Origin: a virus
Virus record (IMG/VR): IMGVR_UViG_3300046003_007106
Location: 1-56,227 of that record
Length of the DNA: 56,227 bases
Direction: 5' to 3' (one strand)
Shown: piece after piece, positions 35,216 to 43,695 of the stretch
Position numbering within the stretch: the stretch's first letter is position 1
How the letters are laid out: every line of letters begins with the position of its first letter
Position numbers and translations under genes: made by a program
The notes under the pieces: model-generated
Seen by the model: the letters and a program-made list of their open reading frames with translations, nothing else
Told to the model about the DNA's origin: nothing
The model's database searches: none

Positions 35216-35905
35216 AGGTTTTATGTTTTTATTTAATTCAGAACTAATTGTTGATAAATATCCTTCATAAACAAACCCAATGGATGTTGTTTTCTTAATC
35301 GCTTTGGTTATTGATAAGTTGTAATTACCAACAGTATTTTTAGACCAAATTAAACCATTACTTGAAATAATAGCTGGTTGTAATAACAAATTATGTTCAA
35401 AGGTATAATCACTTTTTTTATATTTTAAAGTATGTCTATAGGATAATCGCTTACTACCAAACTTAATTTTTGATATTTCTGACCTATCGTAAACGTAGGC
35501 GAGTGAAACACTACCACCTAACTTATTAGTCTTAAATGATTTTTTAAAACCAACACCACCAGAAATACCTAAATCCAATTTTTTAACAAAAGAATGTTCA
35601 ACTGTTGAGAATAAAATGACACTGTAATTATTCTTAATCTCTTTCCAGGAGAAAATGTTTAATCTAGCATCCTCAGATTGTTTAATAAACTCATTATTTT
35701 TTTGACCATAAAATAAAAAATAATATGGGTTTAAACTAACACCAATATCTTTTTTTTTATTATTAAGTTCATAGCTCATTTTAGACGTTATCTGAACGTT
35801 TTTATTGTTTCCTGTAAGTAATACCCCACCGAAGTCAAAACTCTTTATTTGGGCTCCTAAATGACTAAAAACACATATTAATAGTATTGTTACAAAGTAT
35901 CTCAT
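35168..35905 (-). CDS. Secreted beta-barrel-like outer-membrane protein, 245 aa
   Basis: A signal peptide (MRYFVTILLICVFSHLGAQ, cut before IKSFDFG) is followed by alternating amphipathic beta-strands through to a C-terminal aromatic-rich strand (RFSFIIKYFIPN). This is the profile of a small outer-membrane barrel similar to DUF481-type proteins. It is the last gene of the minus-strand secretion operon and starts 1 base after the preceding gene. It could form the outer-membrane anchor or port for the secreted proteins encoded upstream; this is inference. Confidence 0.7.
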   Translation of the reverse strand: MRYFVTILLICVFSHLGAQIKSFDFGGVLLTGNNKNVQITSKMSYELNNKKKDIGVSLNPYYFLFYGQKNNEFIKQSEDARLNIFSWKEIKNNYSVILFSTVEHSFVKKLDLGISGGVGFKKSFKTNKLGGSVSLAYVYDRSEISKIKFGSKRLSYRHTLKYKKSDYTFEHNLLLQPAIISSNGLIWSKNTVGNYNLSITKAIKKTTSIGFVYEGYLSTISSELNKNIKPLDQRFSFIIKYFIPN

Positions 35906-35906
35906 C

Positions 35907-36395
35907 TTATAACTTACTTACTGCATCAATTATAGCTTTTTTCATCGCAATACCTATTGATGATTTACTAAAAGGTACCTTACCTTCTTTTAATTCGATA
36001 AAAGCGTAACTAGCTTTTGTCGCTGATTCACCCATACCATCAATAACTTTATCACCAAAACGCAATTTAAGTAATATTTGAGTTGTTTCTGTTGCCGCCC
36101 CAACACCAGCAATTCTAAAAGTTGTTGATGGAGTACCCACTCTGATGATTTCAACCATAACTGGTGTAGCGTTTTTTTCACATAGTGAATATTTTTCAGA
36201 TAAAACCTCTTCAGTGATTTGTTTAACACCGAATAAAATATTTCTATCTTTAAATTCTTTTATTTTCATTGTGCTGTATACTGAATCCACACTAACACAA
36301 ATTTGAGTGAACGTTGAGGTGGGTTCACTAGTTTGAGAAAATACTGAATTTGATACTGTGAGTACCATAATCAACGTAAAAATAAACTGTTTCAT
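35907..36395 (-). CDS. Secreted periplasmic protein, 162 aa, possible CsgG-related fold
   Basis: The signal peptide ends SVFSQ-TSEP. The mature part has alternating strands (VMVEIIRVGTPSTTF, TQILLKLRFGDKVIDGMGES) and ends in SSIGIAMKKAIIDAVSKL. That end resembles STIGTSTKKGLETAS near the end of the CsgG-like protein at 40193. It may therefore be a shortened relative or partner of that channel protein, though I cannot assign a family. A weak CATTTATA element lies 34 bases upstream, but it is probably part of the same operon. Confidence 0.6.
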   Translation of the reverse strand: MKQFIFTLIMVLTVSNSVFSQTSEPTSTFTQICVSVDSVYSTMKIKEFKDRNILFGVKQITEEVLSEKYSLCEKNATPVMVEIIRVGTPSTTFRIAGVGAATETTQILLKLRFGDKVIDGMGESATKASYAFIELKEGKVPFSKSSIGIAMKKAIIDAVSKL

Positions 36396-36403
36396 AATTT
36401 TTT

Positions 36404-38695
36404 TTATTGTTTGTAACCTGTTCTTATTATATAAATGTTTGTGGTTCCGTTTAATACTAAATTGTCAAATATTAATGTTTGTACACCCGAATAAGTTAGA
36501 GCTAAATTTATGTTTGACGCATTAATTACCGACCATTGGGCTGACGTAAATAACCTATATGTTGGTATCGTAAATAACCAACTATTTAAATTAATTTTAT
36601 AGTACATTAAATAGACATCTGTTATTGTTAAAAGATTATTGTTATTAACATCCATCCTATAATAATCTTTAGCGTTAAAAGATTGTGTTAAAACTTTTTG
36701 GTTAAAGAAATTAATATCTGTTATTGTTGGGTTTGATAACGGCGCATTATCAATAACCAATTTATAATCATTTAAACTTGAACTAGCTGTCGTTGATATT
36801 GTATATTTACCAGTTGCGTCTGTTGTGTATGAACCGTATAAATCATACGTTGAAGAATTTTTATCCTTATAATATAATTTCACTATAACACCTTGTATAC
36901 CAATATTTTCAGTATTATAAGCATAACCTGAATAAGTAAATGTACCTACTATTATCATACCTGACGCTGAGTATGTGTAACCACATGAACCACTCTGTAG
37001 TTGAGCTCTAAATAACGTACCGTCTGTTTGGTTTGTATAACTATAAGTTGCTGCGGTGTTTATTATATCTGTCCAAGTAACCCCATTATTTACAGATCTT
37101 TGCCACTTAACTATTGTACCAGTGTACCCACTCAAAGTTAATGTACCAGAGTTTGTTGTTGTTGCATGAGTTGCCGATGAAACAGATCCACCTGTTGGTG
37201 GTGTACCCGCTGTTACGGTTATTGATTTGCTCGTTGAATAAACAGCGCTACCACAATTAGGGGTTTGTACCTCAACACGATAATAATATGTACCAGATGA
37301 AGATACTGTTTCCGTTAAACTCGTTGTTGTATTAGTAATATTAGTCCAGTTTATATTATCAATCGACCTTTGCCATTTGTTTACGTTACCTTGTTGACCT
37401 GATAAAGTTAATTCAACAAGACCACCTGAACATATTGTATTATTCGCAGCAAATACAGACCCTGAAAGAGTTGGTTTTACTGATAAAAATATACTTGATG
37501 ATGGTAATGAAGAACAGTTAACAGGGTTTGTTGAATTTACAATTGCACGGTAATAAGTTGTTTTTGTTATATTTGGGATTGTTATGCTCGGTGATGTGCT
37601 TGATATTGTTGTACCAGCTGTAAAGAAATTATCAAAAGATGATTCCCATCTAACAACACTACCAGTCATATTGTTAAGTGTTAATGTTGTGCTATTTGAA
37701 CCAGAACAAACATTAATATCACCACCACTTATTGTACCTGTTGATCCGTTACCAACGTTAATTTGTCTTGTGAATATTGTTACACTGGATGTTAAATCAC
37801 CAGGCATATCACCATATTCGCAAATAAAACCAGGTAAATTTGTGTTTGGTAAGTCGTTCCATGAACCATTATTTGCTGAATAGAATTGCGCATAATGTTC
37901 AGCACCAGCGTTGTTTGGTTCACCACCCGCCCATTTATGATATTGTCCGCTAATTACCGTTGTACTTGGGGTATTACCGTTTGAAAACTGTGTACCTTTT
38001 TCTGGTCCAGTTACCCAGTGCCATTTCCCTTCTACCGCAGCTTGTGAAGCGAATGCTGTCACACCCTTTGCTATATTAACTTGTGAAAGTTCATCAGAAC
38101 CACCAAACCAACCATCCGAAGACATTAGTTTCCAAATAAAGTTGTTCTCCGCTTCAGATGACATTGTGGCTAAATAACCAACCCTACCAAAATATGAACG
38201 ATTTTCAGCTGAGTTTTTAGCGGTTGTCCAAGATCCAGATGATGCAACATATTCGTAAAAATGTTCAGTTAATGGGTTATAAAATACTGTACCAGCAACA
38301 AATGTTACTCTTCTAAGATTTGCGTAACAAGTTGTTGATGTTGATTTAAACCTAACCGTTCTTAGTAATGTTTGCCAGTTCGCTGCGGTTGTTGTACCGT
38401 TAAAACTTAAAATACCTGTTGTCGTGTTCCATGATTGAGTAACACCTGTTGGTAACGTACCTGTATAATCTAACACATCACCAGTGGTGTATGTTTGTGA
38501 TATTTGAACCCTAAAACCTGTTATATTACCATTTGCTGTGATTATTAAATCAGGGTCAACATAAGTTGCTATATTATATGTTGTTGATAAACTAGATGTT
38601 GCACCACCCACTGTAATAGAGGTAGCTTGAGCACCAGCTATTTTCTGTATACCCAAAATAATTATAACCAAAAATAATAAAAACTTTCTCATCAT
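36404..38695 (-). CDS. Secreted adhesin: C-type lectin, Ig-like repeats and dockerin-like end
   Basis: A signal peptide (cut near AGAQ-ATS) precedes an N-terminal beta domain. A C-type-lectin-like domain follows at about residues 130-290 (FYNPLTEHFYEYV, GYLATMSSEAENNFIW, YHKWAGGEPNN, GSWNDLP, GFICEYG). Next come three Ig-like repeats of about 80-90 residues, each with a W-x-x-S pair and paired Cys, then a carboxypeptidase-regulatory-like domain. The last 85 residues contain DVNNNNLLTITDV (682-694), a dockerin-type calcium loop. It would be exported and display a carbohydrate- or protein-binding domain. There is no T9SS tail. The start overlaps the preceding stop. Confidence 0.82.
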   Translation of the reverse strand: MMRKFLLFLVIIILGIQKIAGAQATSITVGGATSSLSTTYNIATYVDPDLIITANGNITGFRVQISQTYTTGDVLDYTGTLPTGVTQSWNTTTGILSFNGTTTAANWQTLLRTVRFKSTSTTCYANLRRVTFVAGTVFYNPLTEHFYEYVASSGSWTTAKNSAENRSYFGRVGYLATMSSEAENNFIWKLMSSDGWFGGSDELSQVNIAKGVTAFASQAAVEGKWHWVTGPEKGTQFSNGNTPSTTVISGQYHKWAGGEPNNAGAEHYAQFYSANNGSWNDLPNTNLPGFICEYGDMPGDLTSSVTIFTRQINVGNGSTGTISGGDINVCSGSNSTTLTLNNMTGSVVRWESSFDNFFTAGTTISSTSPSITIPNITKTTYYRAIVNSTNPVNCSSLPSSSIFLSVKPTLSGSVFAANNTICSGGLVELTLSGQQGNVNKWQRSIDNINWTNITNTTTSLTETVSSSGTYYYRVEVQTPNCGSAVYSTSKSITVTAGTPPTGGSVSSATHATTTNSGTLTLSGYTGTIVKWQRSVNNGVTWTDIINTAATYSYTNQTDGTLFRAQLQSGSCGYTYSASGMIIVGTFTYSGYAYNTENIGIQGVIVKLYYKDKNSSTYDLYGSYTTDATGKYTISTTASSSLNDYKLVIDNAPLSNPTITDINFFNQKVLTQSFNAKDYYRMDVNNNNLLTITDVYLMYYKINLNSWLFTIPTYRLFTSAQWSVINASNINLALTYSGVQTLIFDNLVLNGTTNIYIIRTGYKQ

Positions 38696-40185
38696 AATGC
38701 CAATCTTGTACCCATCATTATAGTGTAATTCAACACGTTATCCCCAATTGAATAAGCACCACCAAAATTAAAATTTAGTTTAAATGTTTTTGTAACACCT
38801 AAATTCACCCCAACAATGGGTAGAATCACAAATGGTGATTTTAAAACAACATCGTCATAATACCTAACAAATGGTGCGTAAACAAACAAAGCCATTGTTT
38901 TAACATCAACCCGTTTACCTATTTTAAAATCTCTGTTACCACCAATAATCGCTGCTGATCCATAATATGATTCTTTATAAATTTGTCCGACAGAAGCGGT
39001 AATCATATAAACAGCTTTAAATTTTCTAATGTTTCTCATCTGCCCAAAAGCGATGGTATTATACAATGATCCACTACCAGCAAAACCGATAGTTACGGTA
39101 GTGGATAGTAATGTGATAGCTTTAGAATTTATCCAAGCGTAATAACCCGTGATATTACCACCCTTTATTGATGACGTATAATCACCCATAAAACCATGTG
39201 ATCTTAAACCATCGTATCTTACCGATGAATAACCTGCGTTAATTTTTGAACCTTTATTAACATCACCTTCGTTGAACTGAAAACCAACTAAATCACTACT
39301 CATGAGTATAGATGGTCTACCACCATTTTTACTTGTAGTTGAACCTTTACTATTACCACCACCACTACTACTTTTTACAGCGTTAGTTGTTCCACCTATG
39401 GCATCAGATTTTTTATCCGAACTACTTTCTGTTTGATTTGATGTAGACCCATCGCTAGACCCACTACCAGAACCTGAACCACTTGTAGTGGTCCCATCTG
39501 AGTTACCAGAACTGTTGTTATTGGTTCCATCTGAGTTACCAGAGTTGTTGTTAGTTGTTCCATCTGAACCACCAGATTCCCCAGTATTGTTGTTGGTTGC
39601 ATCACTTTTTTCACTTGATCCGCTTGATCCATTCGAGCTACTATTATTTTCAGCGTTATTAGAACCACTATTACTTCCACTACCAGAAGAACTAGCAGAA
39701 CCTGTTGATCCGTTAGAATTGTTTCCATTTTTATTTTCTTTGTTATTGTCAGTGGATTTTGAATCACCGTTACCACCCCCAACATTATTTATTGACCCAG
39801 CGGCTGCCATTATATTTCCTGTACCACTAGATGCCATATCACTAATAGCTGATAAACTCCCAAATATACTAATCACATTTAAAGCGGTACTTTGGGTTTG
39901 TGATATTGTAACAGCTGTTCCAATACCACCACACGGAGAAGCATTCTGATATTGATTAAAAACACCAACTGCCCAGTTATCGAAAGCACCGTTATTAAAA
40001 TCATTAGCCGTAAACGTACCCACTTGACCGTAGTACGATACAGCTATTTGATTTTGCCCGTAAGGAATTGTTAAATTATAAAGCTTGCCATTGCAAGGGT
40101 CAGTATAAGAATAGTTAAATGTCTGTGCATTTGCTATATTGCATAGCAAAGACAAACAAAAAATTATAAGTACTCTTATTCTCAC
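38692..40185 (-). CDS. Secreted protein with long Ser/Asn/Gly linker and beta-barrel-like end
   Basis: The signal peptide ends IANAQ-TFNY. Residues 20-130 form a small domain with two cysteines. Residues about 135-295 are low complexity, made of Ser, Asn, Gly, Thr and Asp (units such as NNNSGNSDGT). The last 200 residues are beta-strand-rich (GFMGDYTSSIKGGNITGYYAW and later strands) and end in an aliphatic MMGTRLAL, as in outer-membrane barrels. The linker is a good candidate for O-glycosylation. No family is recognised. It lies between the CsgG-like and lectin genes of the operon. Confidence 0.7.
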   Translation of the reverse strand: MRIRVLIIFCLSLLCNIANAQTFNYSYTDPCNGKLYNLTIPYGQNQIAVSYYGQVGTFTANDFNNGAFDNWAVGVFNQYQNASPCGGIGTAVTISQTQSTALNVISIFGSLSAISDMASSGTGNIMAAAGSINNVGGGNGDSKSTDNNKENKNGNNSNGSTGSASSSGSGSNSGSNNAENNSSSNGSSGSSEKSDATNNNTGESGGSDGTTNNNSGNSDGTNNNSSGNSDGTTTSGSGSGSGSSDGSTSNQTESSSDKKSDAIGGTTNAVKSSSGGGNSKGSTTSKNGGRPSILMSSDLVGFQFNEGDVNKGSKINAGYSSVRYDGLRSHGFMGDYTSSIKGGNITGYYAWINSKAITLLSTTVTIGFAGSGSLYNTIAFGQMRNIRKFKAVYMITASVGQIYKESYYGSAAIIGGNRDFKIGKRVDVKTMALFVYAPFVRYYDDVVLKSPFVILPIVGVNLGVTKTFKLNFNFGGAYSIGDNVLNYTIMMGTRLAL

Positions 40186-40192
40186 GCACGTT

Positions 40193-40912
40193 TTAGTTCT
40201 TAAATAAACCCTTTTTAATTAATTTTACAACAACTCTAGATGATGCGGTTTCTAAGCCTTTCTTTGTTGATGTACCTATTGTAGATTGATTAAATTTGAT
40301 TTCATCTACATCATCTAGTATTGTTGACATTTTCACGGTTTTGGCTTCACCTAAACCAGAACCAACAATAACTTCACCAGTCTCAGCATCAACAAATTTA
40401 ACTTGCATACCTAGTCTAGTTGTTTGTGTTGCGGTAGCTTTTCCACTAATTTTAACAACCTCATCTTCGGATACACTAAAGTCATAAACCTCAATGTAAA
40501 CAAAGTATTTCGCTAATTTAACTTTACCCCTACCATCAACTTTGTTTTCGGTAAACCCTTTATCAGATGCTTTAAATTGGTTAACCATTCTTTCTTTGAT
40601 TTCTAACTTATCTTCAGTGAAGACAAATCTGTTAGTCATCTCAAGAAATTCGATTACAATATTAGTTACACCCAAACCAACTCTTTTATCTTTTAGTTCA
40701 GGATACATCTCATAAAGTTCTTCTGTAAACCCAATTTTCAATAATTGGATTGGATACTTTACTGTGTCAGTGTAGTTTGAAACAACCTCAATTGATTGGG
40801 TTTGTTCAAAACTAGCTTTATATTCTTCAGTTTTAACACTACCAATATTCTGTGCCTGAGTTTTACAAGCACAGAATAATATTGGTAATATAATGAATAA
40901 TAATTTTTTCAT
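40193..40912 (-). CDS. CsgG-like outer-membrane lipoprotein
   Basis: The start MKKLLFIILPILFCAC at 40912 is preferred to an upstream ATG inside the neighbouring gene. The sequence has a lipoprotein-type signal (Cys at the end of FCAC). It then has GVTNIVIEFLEMTNRFVFTEDKLEIKERM, similar to the CsgG region that defines the family. YFVYIEVYDFSVSED and VKFVDAETGEVIV match the later CsgG strands. CsgG is a nonameric outer-membrane pore that exports curli subunits. In this operon it may be the exit channel for one or more of the secreted neighbours. It starts 1 base after the holin-like gene. Confidence 0.7.
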   Translation of the reverse strand: MKKLLFIILPILFCACKTQAQNIGSVKTEEYKASFEQTQSIEVVSNYTDTVKYPIQLLKIGFTEELYEMYPELKDKRVGLGVTNIVIEFLEMTNRFVFTEDKLEIKERMVNQFKASDKGFTENKVDGRGKVKLAKYFVYIEVYDFSVSEDEVVKISGKATATQTTRLGMQVKFVDAETGEVIVGSGLGEAKTVKMSTILDDVDEIKFNQSTIGTSTKKGLETASSRVVVKLIKKGLFKN

Positions 40913-40913
40913 A

Positions 40914-41270
40914 TTAAACGTTTGATGTATTTGATAAAGATACGCCGTCTTCCTCATCCACCTTTTGTATTAACATCTTATCTCTGTCTTCTGAATTGAA
41001 CCAGTAGTCAACAACTTTATTCAAGTTACCAACAAAGGCACCTAATAAAATTAACAACATTTCTTTCCAATCCTCTCCAATTGTGGCACCCATGAAAACA
41101 CCTGCGTTAATACCAACGATGATTAACGTGAACAACCCTAATACGATTGCTGTGATTCTCCATCTATTAGATTGCATTTGTTGCAACATATAATAGAATC
41201 TATTTTTATCCTCTACTTTTACAGGGGCTGGTGAACTAATCATATTTTTTAAAGTTTCTTTAATTTTCAT
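40914..41270 (-). CDS. Small membrane protein, holin-like (3TM type)
   Basis: The 118-residue protein has a basic N-terminus, a strong hydrophobic segment at about residues 38-58 (ITAIVLGLFTLIIVGINAGV) and a second at 70-86 (MLLILLGAFVGNLNKVV). The DYWFNSEDRDK motif that follows resembles the end of 3TM-type phage holins. It lies in the secretion operon between the T9SS protein and the CsgG-like gene, under the same late element. A holin role is likely but not proven. Confidence 0.6.
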   Translation of the reverse strand: MKIKETLKNMISSPAPVKVEDKNRFYYMLQQMQSNRWRITAIVLGLFTLIIVGINAGVFMGATIGEDWKEMLLILLGAFVGNLNKVVDYWFNSEDRDKMLIQKVDEEDGVSLSNTSNV

Positions 41271-41300
41271 ATCTTTTTTTTGTTTTATTTATTTTTTTGA

Positions 41301-41657
41301 TTACCAAGGACTATCTTCAGTTTCTGATTTTTTAGGTGTTTTTTCTGCTTTAACAGCGGCTGGTGCCGCAGCTGGTGCTGCTTTTTCTATAACAGTGGTC
41401 TTTTCTTTAATAATAGTATTAGTACCCCCTGAAGATTGTTTTTGTTGGTTAGTGTTATTATTTGTTAGATTTACAACCACAGGAGCAGCAGGTGCTACTT
41501 GTTCTGTTTTAGCTTCATCTTTATCACCACCACCAAATAAAGTAGTTGTGAAATAAGTACCACCAGCCATAACAGCTGTTGTTACAACCCCGATAATTGT
41601 TTTCTTTAATCCTGACCAAGTTCCGTCTGATTCAGGGACATTTGTTTCTTCTGACAT
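41301..41657 (-). CDS. Single-pass membrane protein with Ala/Pro-rich tail
   Basis: One hydrophobic segment (residues 19-42, TIIGVVTTAVMAGGTYFTTTLFGG) is followed by a flexible tail rich in Ala, Pro, Lys, Thr and Asn. The topology would put the tail in the periplasm or the cytoplasm depending on orientation. It could be an accessory of the holin-like protein next to it or a spanin-like linker across the periplasm. No family is recognised. It starts 11 bases after the T9SS gene. Confidence 0.55.
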   Translation of the reverse strand: MSEETNVPESDGTWSGLKKTIIGVVTTAVMAGGTYFTTTLFGGGDKDEAKTEQVAPAAPVVVNLTNNNTNQQKQSSGGTNTIIKEKTTVIEKAAPAAAPAAVKAEKTPKKSETEDSPW

Positions 41658-41668
41658 TGTTTTAAATT

Positions 41669-43567
41669 TTAGTTTAGTTTTATTGTTTTATTTGTTTTAA
41701 CCTCATTTTGAGTTCTTAAAATACCGTAATATGTACCAGGTACAACATTGCTTAAATCAACAGGGTAAATATATTTACCTTTATACATTTTGCCGCTGAA
41801 AACAGTATGTACTAATCTACCGCTACCATCATAAAATCCAACCGTTATTTCACCATCTTCTGGTACGCTAAAATTAACGTAAGCTGAACCTTCCGTAGGG
41901 TTAGGATATACAATTATTTCGCAATCTTTTGTTAATGTACCACCACCATTTATTTTGAATATTTTAACAACACCGTTTGTTGGGGTTATTCTTAAGTCGG
42001 TTGCATTTGCATCACCAGCATATTTTCTAATAACATACAAAGGGCTATTACCCCAGCTTGTTTGTGGTGATAACGCTGTAAATTGTAATGTTAAAATAGC
42101 GTCACCATTGTTAGCTAAATATTCGTTTCTACTCATATCAGCACCAGCCCATTCAATAATACCGTTATTAGGGTTTAGGAATGACATCCAGTTCATGAAT
42201 TTTTCTTCTGTTTGAATACCTTTGAACTCTAATAACGTGTTGTCGTAAGCTAAAGCTAATTGAGCTGAACCAACTTGATCACCATCGGTTAAAACTTTCA
42301 TTGGTATGTTTACTAAAGTACCCTCAGTGATTTCAATTTTAGGTAAATTAAGTTCGATTGTTGATGTAGGGAAATCGTATTCAACTGTTTCATCGATGAT
42401 ATATTCAGGTGTTTTACTAGGGTTTAAAATTTCAATAGGGATTAAACGAGCCATATGGAAACCAGTACCATTAGCATCACCGCCACCTAATACGTAATAT
42501 GTAATAGAGTCAGGTTGACCAGCGATGATATCAAATATTAAGTTAGTTACACCAGCAATTGATGATGTATAGTTAGTTGAAGAACCGTTAATTGTTGAGT
42601 ATTCTGAAGTTGTAAAGAATCTTACGTCTTGTACAGAGTTTGGCCATACAGAGAATCTACCAGCTAAACGACCGTAGATAGCTGATACGTCAGCAATTGT
42701 AATACTATTTGATCCATTAACATCTGAAGCGTAGTAATCAAATCCAGTTGGTGTCATTTCACCTAATACATATTTGTTAATTCTTTGTGCATCGGCGACA
42801 GATACTGTATTACCAACAGTCATTGTATCACCTTTAACATATAAATGAACATCCCAATAAGTTGTATCTAAGATTTCATCAAAAGCGAAATAACCTGTAA
42901 GATCTGTTGTATCAAGTTTCACTTGAGTCCAAGCACCAGTTGATGTCTTAGGTCTTTTTTCAAGAGCAACTGTGATGTTCTTAGAACCAGAACCTGTTAC
43001 GTTTGTGAATCTACCGTGGTATTTTAATCTATTCATTTTGAACTCACCACCATAACTATATAAAGATAAGTTTGTGTCCATACCAGCGATTGTTGATGCG
43101 TAAGATGGGAATGTTAAAGTACCCGTAATCTTCAAACTATCAATACTAGTTAAAGCCTGGAAAGCGGTTGAATTTTCGTGAAAGAATTTAATCTGGAACG
43201 CTGCACCATTAGCGTATGTAAAGGCGTTGTTTGTACCTGTATAAGCTAAAGTAATGGTGATGTTACCGTTGATTGAATCTGCAACATATTGCATGTACTG
43301 ATCAGAAGTACCGTACAATAAGCTAACGATTGGTTTCGCACCCCCGAAAGCTACTTTGTCGTAGAATACACGGAATTGTAAACCAGAAATTTTACTCGTT
43401 GTTGTGTTGTCATAATAAAGGTTAGCTAATGTGTAACCTTGAGATTGTGGACCAACTGCGTAAGATGAGTCAACGATAACCCAATTACCATTTGATGGAG
43501 CCGTTGTTTGTGCATAACCAATTACGGTTAAAAATGCTAATACTAGCGTTAAAAAAAGATTTTTCAT
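41669..43567 (-). CDS. T9SS-exported protein with cohesin-like and dockerin-like modules
   Basis: The 632-residue protein has a signal peptide cut at GYAQ-TTAP, then a cohesin-like beta domain (20-175). A dockerin-type pair of calcium-binding loops follows at 255-300 (VSVADAQRINKYVLG and DVNGSNSITIADVSAIYGRL). A second cohesin-like domain lies at 405-540 (VNIPMKVLTDGDQVGSAQLA, ALAYDNTLLEF). The last 85 residues (548-632, IIVYPNPTEG ... GTYYGILRTQ ... KTIKLN) are a type A T9SS sorting domain, which directs export across the outer membrane in Bacteroidota. It is the first gene of the late secretion operon. Confidence 0.88.
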   Translation of the reverse strand: MKNLFLTLVLAFLTVIGYAQTTAPSNGNWVIVDSSYAVGPQSQGYTLANLYYDNTTTSKISGLQFRVFYDKVAFGGAKPIVSLLYGTSDQYMQYVADSINGNITITLAYTGTNNAFTYANGAAFQIKFFHENSTAFQALTSIDSLKITGTLTFPSYASTIAGMDTNLSLYSYGGEFKMNRLKYHGRFTNVTGSGSKNITVALEKRPKTSTGAWTQVKLDTTDLTGYFAFDEILDTTYWDVHLYVKGDTMTVGNTVSVADAQRINKYVLGEMTPTGFDYYASDVNGSNSITIADVSAIYGRLAGRFSVWPNSVQDVRFFTTSEYSTINGSSTNYTSSIAGVTNLIFDIIAGQPDSITYYVLGGGDANGTGFHMARLIPIEILNPSKTPEYIIDETVEYDFPTSTIELNLPKIEITEGTLVNIPMKVLTDGDQVGSAQLALAYDNTLLEFKGIQTEEKFMNWMSFLNPNNGIIEWAGADMSRNEYLANNGDAILTLQFTALSPQTSWGNSPLYVIRKYAGDANATDLRITPTNGVVKIFKINGGGTLTKDCEIIVYPNPTEGSAYVNFSVPEDGEITVGFYDGSGRLVHTVFSGKMYKGKYIYPVDLSNVVPGTYYGILRTQNEVKTNKTIKLN

Positions 43568-43587
43568 GTTTATTTGTTTTGATTAAT

Positions 43588-43595
43588 TATAAATA
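43588..43595 (-). promoter_or_regulatory. Late-promoter-like element of the secretion operon
   Basis: Minus-strand TATTTATA lies 20 bases before the ATG at 43567. Confidence 0.55.
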
Positions 43596-43672
43596 CTAAA
43601 AAATTTTAAAAAAACCATTTACTTTTAAAAAAAAAGTATTAAACACTAAAATAACTTTACACTAAATTTGGA

Positions 43673-43680
43673 TATTTATT
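43673..43680 (+). promoter_or_regulatory. Late-promoter-like element for gene at 43696
   Basis: TATTTATT lies 15 bases before the ATG. Confidence 0.5.
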
Positions 43681-43695
43681 GATTAAAAATACCGT

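Noticed and set aside
39488-39949. A 153-codon plus-strand frame rich in Leu, Pro and Ser
   Set aside because: It is the antisense of the low-complexity linker of the gene at 38692 and has no promoter or start context of its own.
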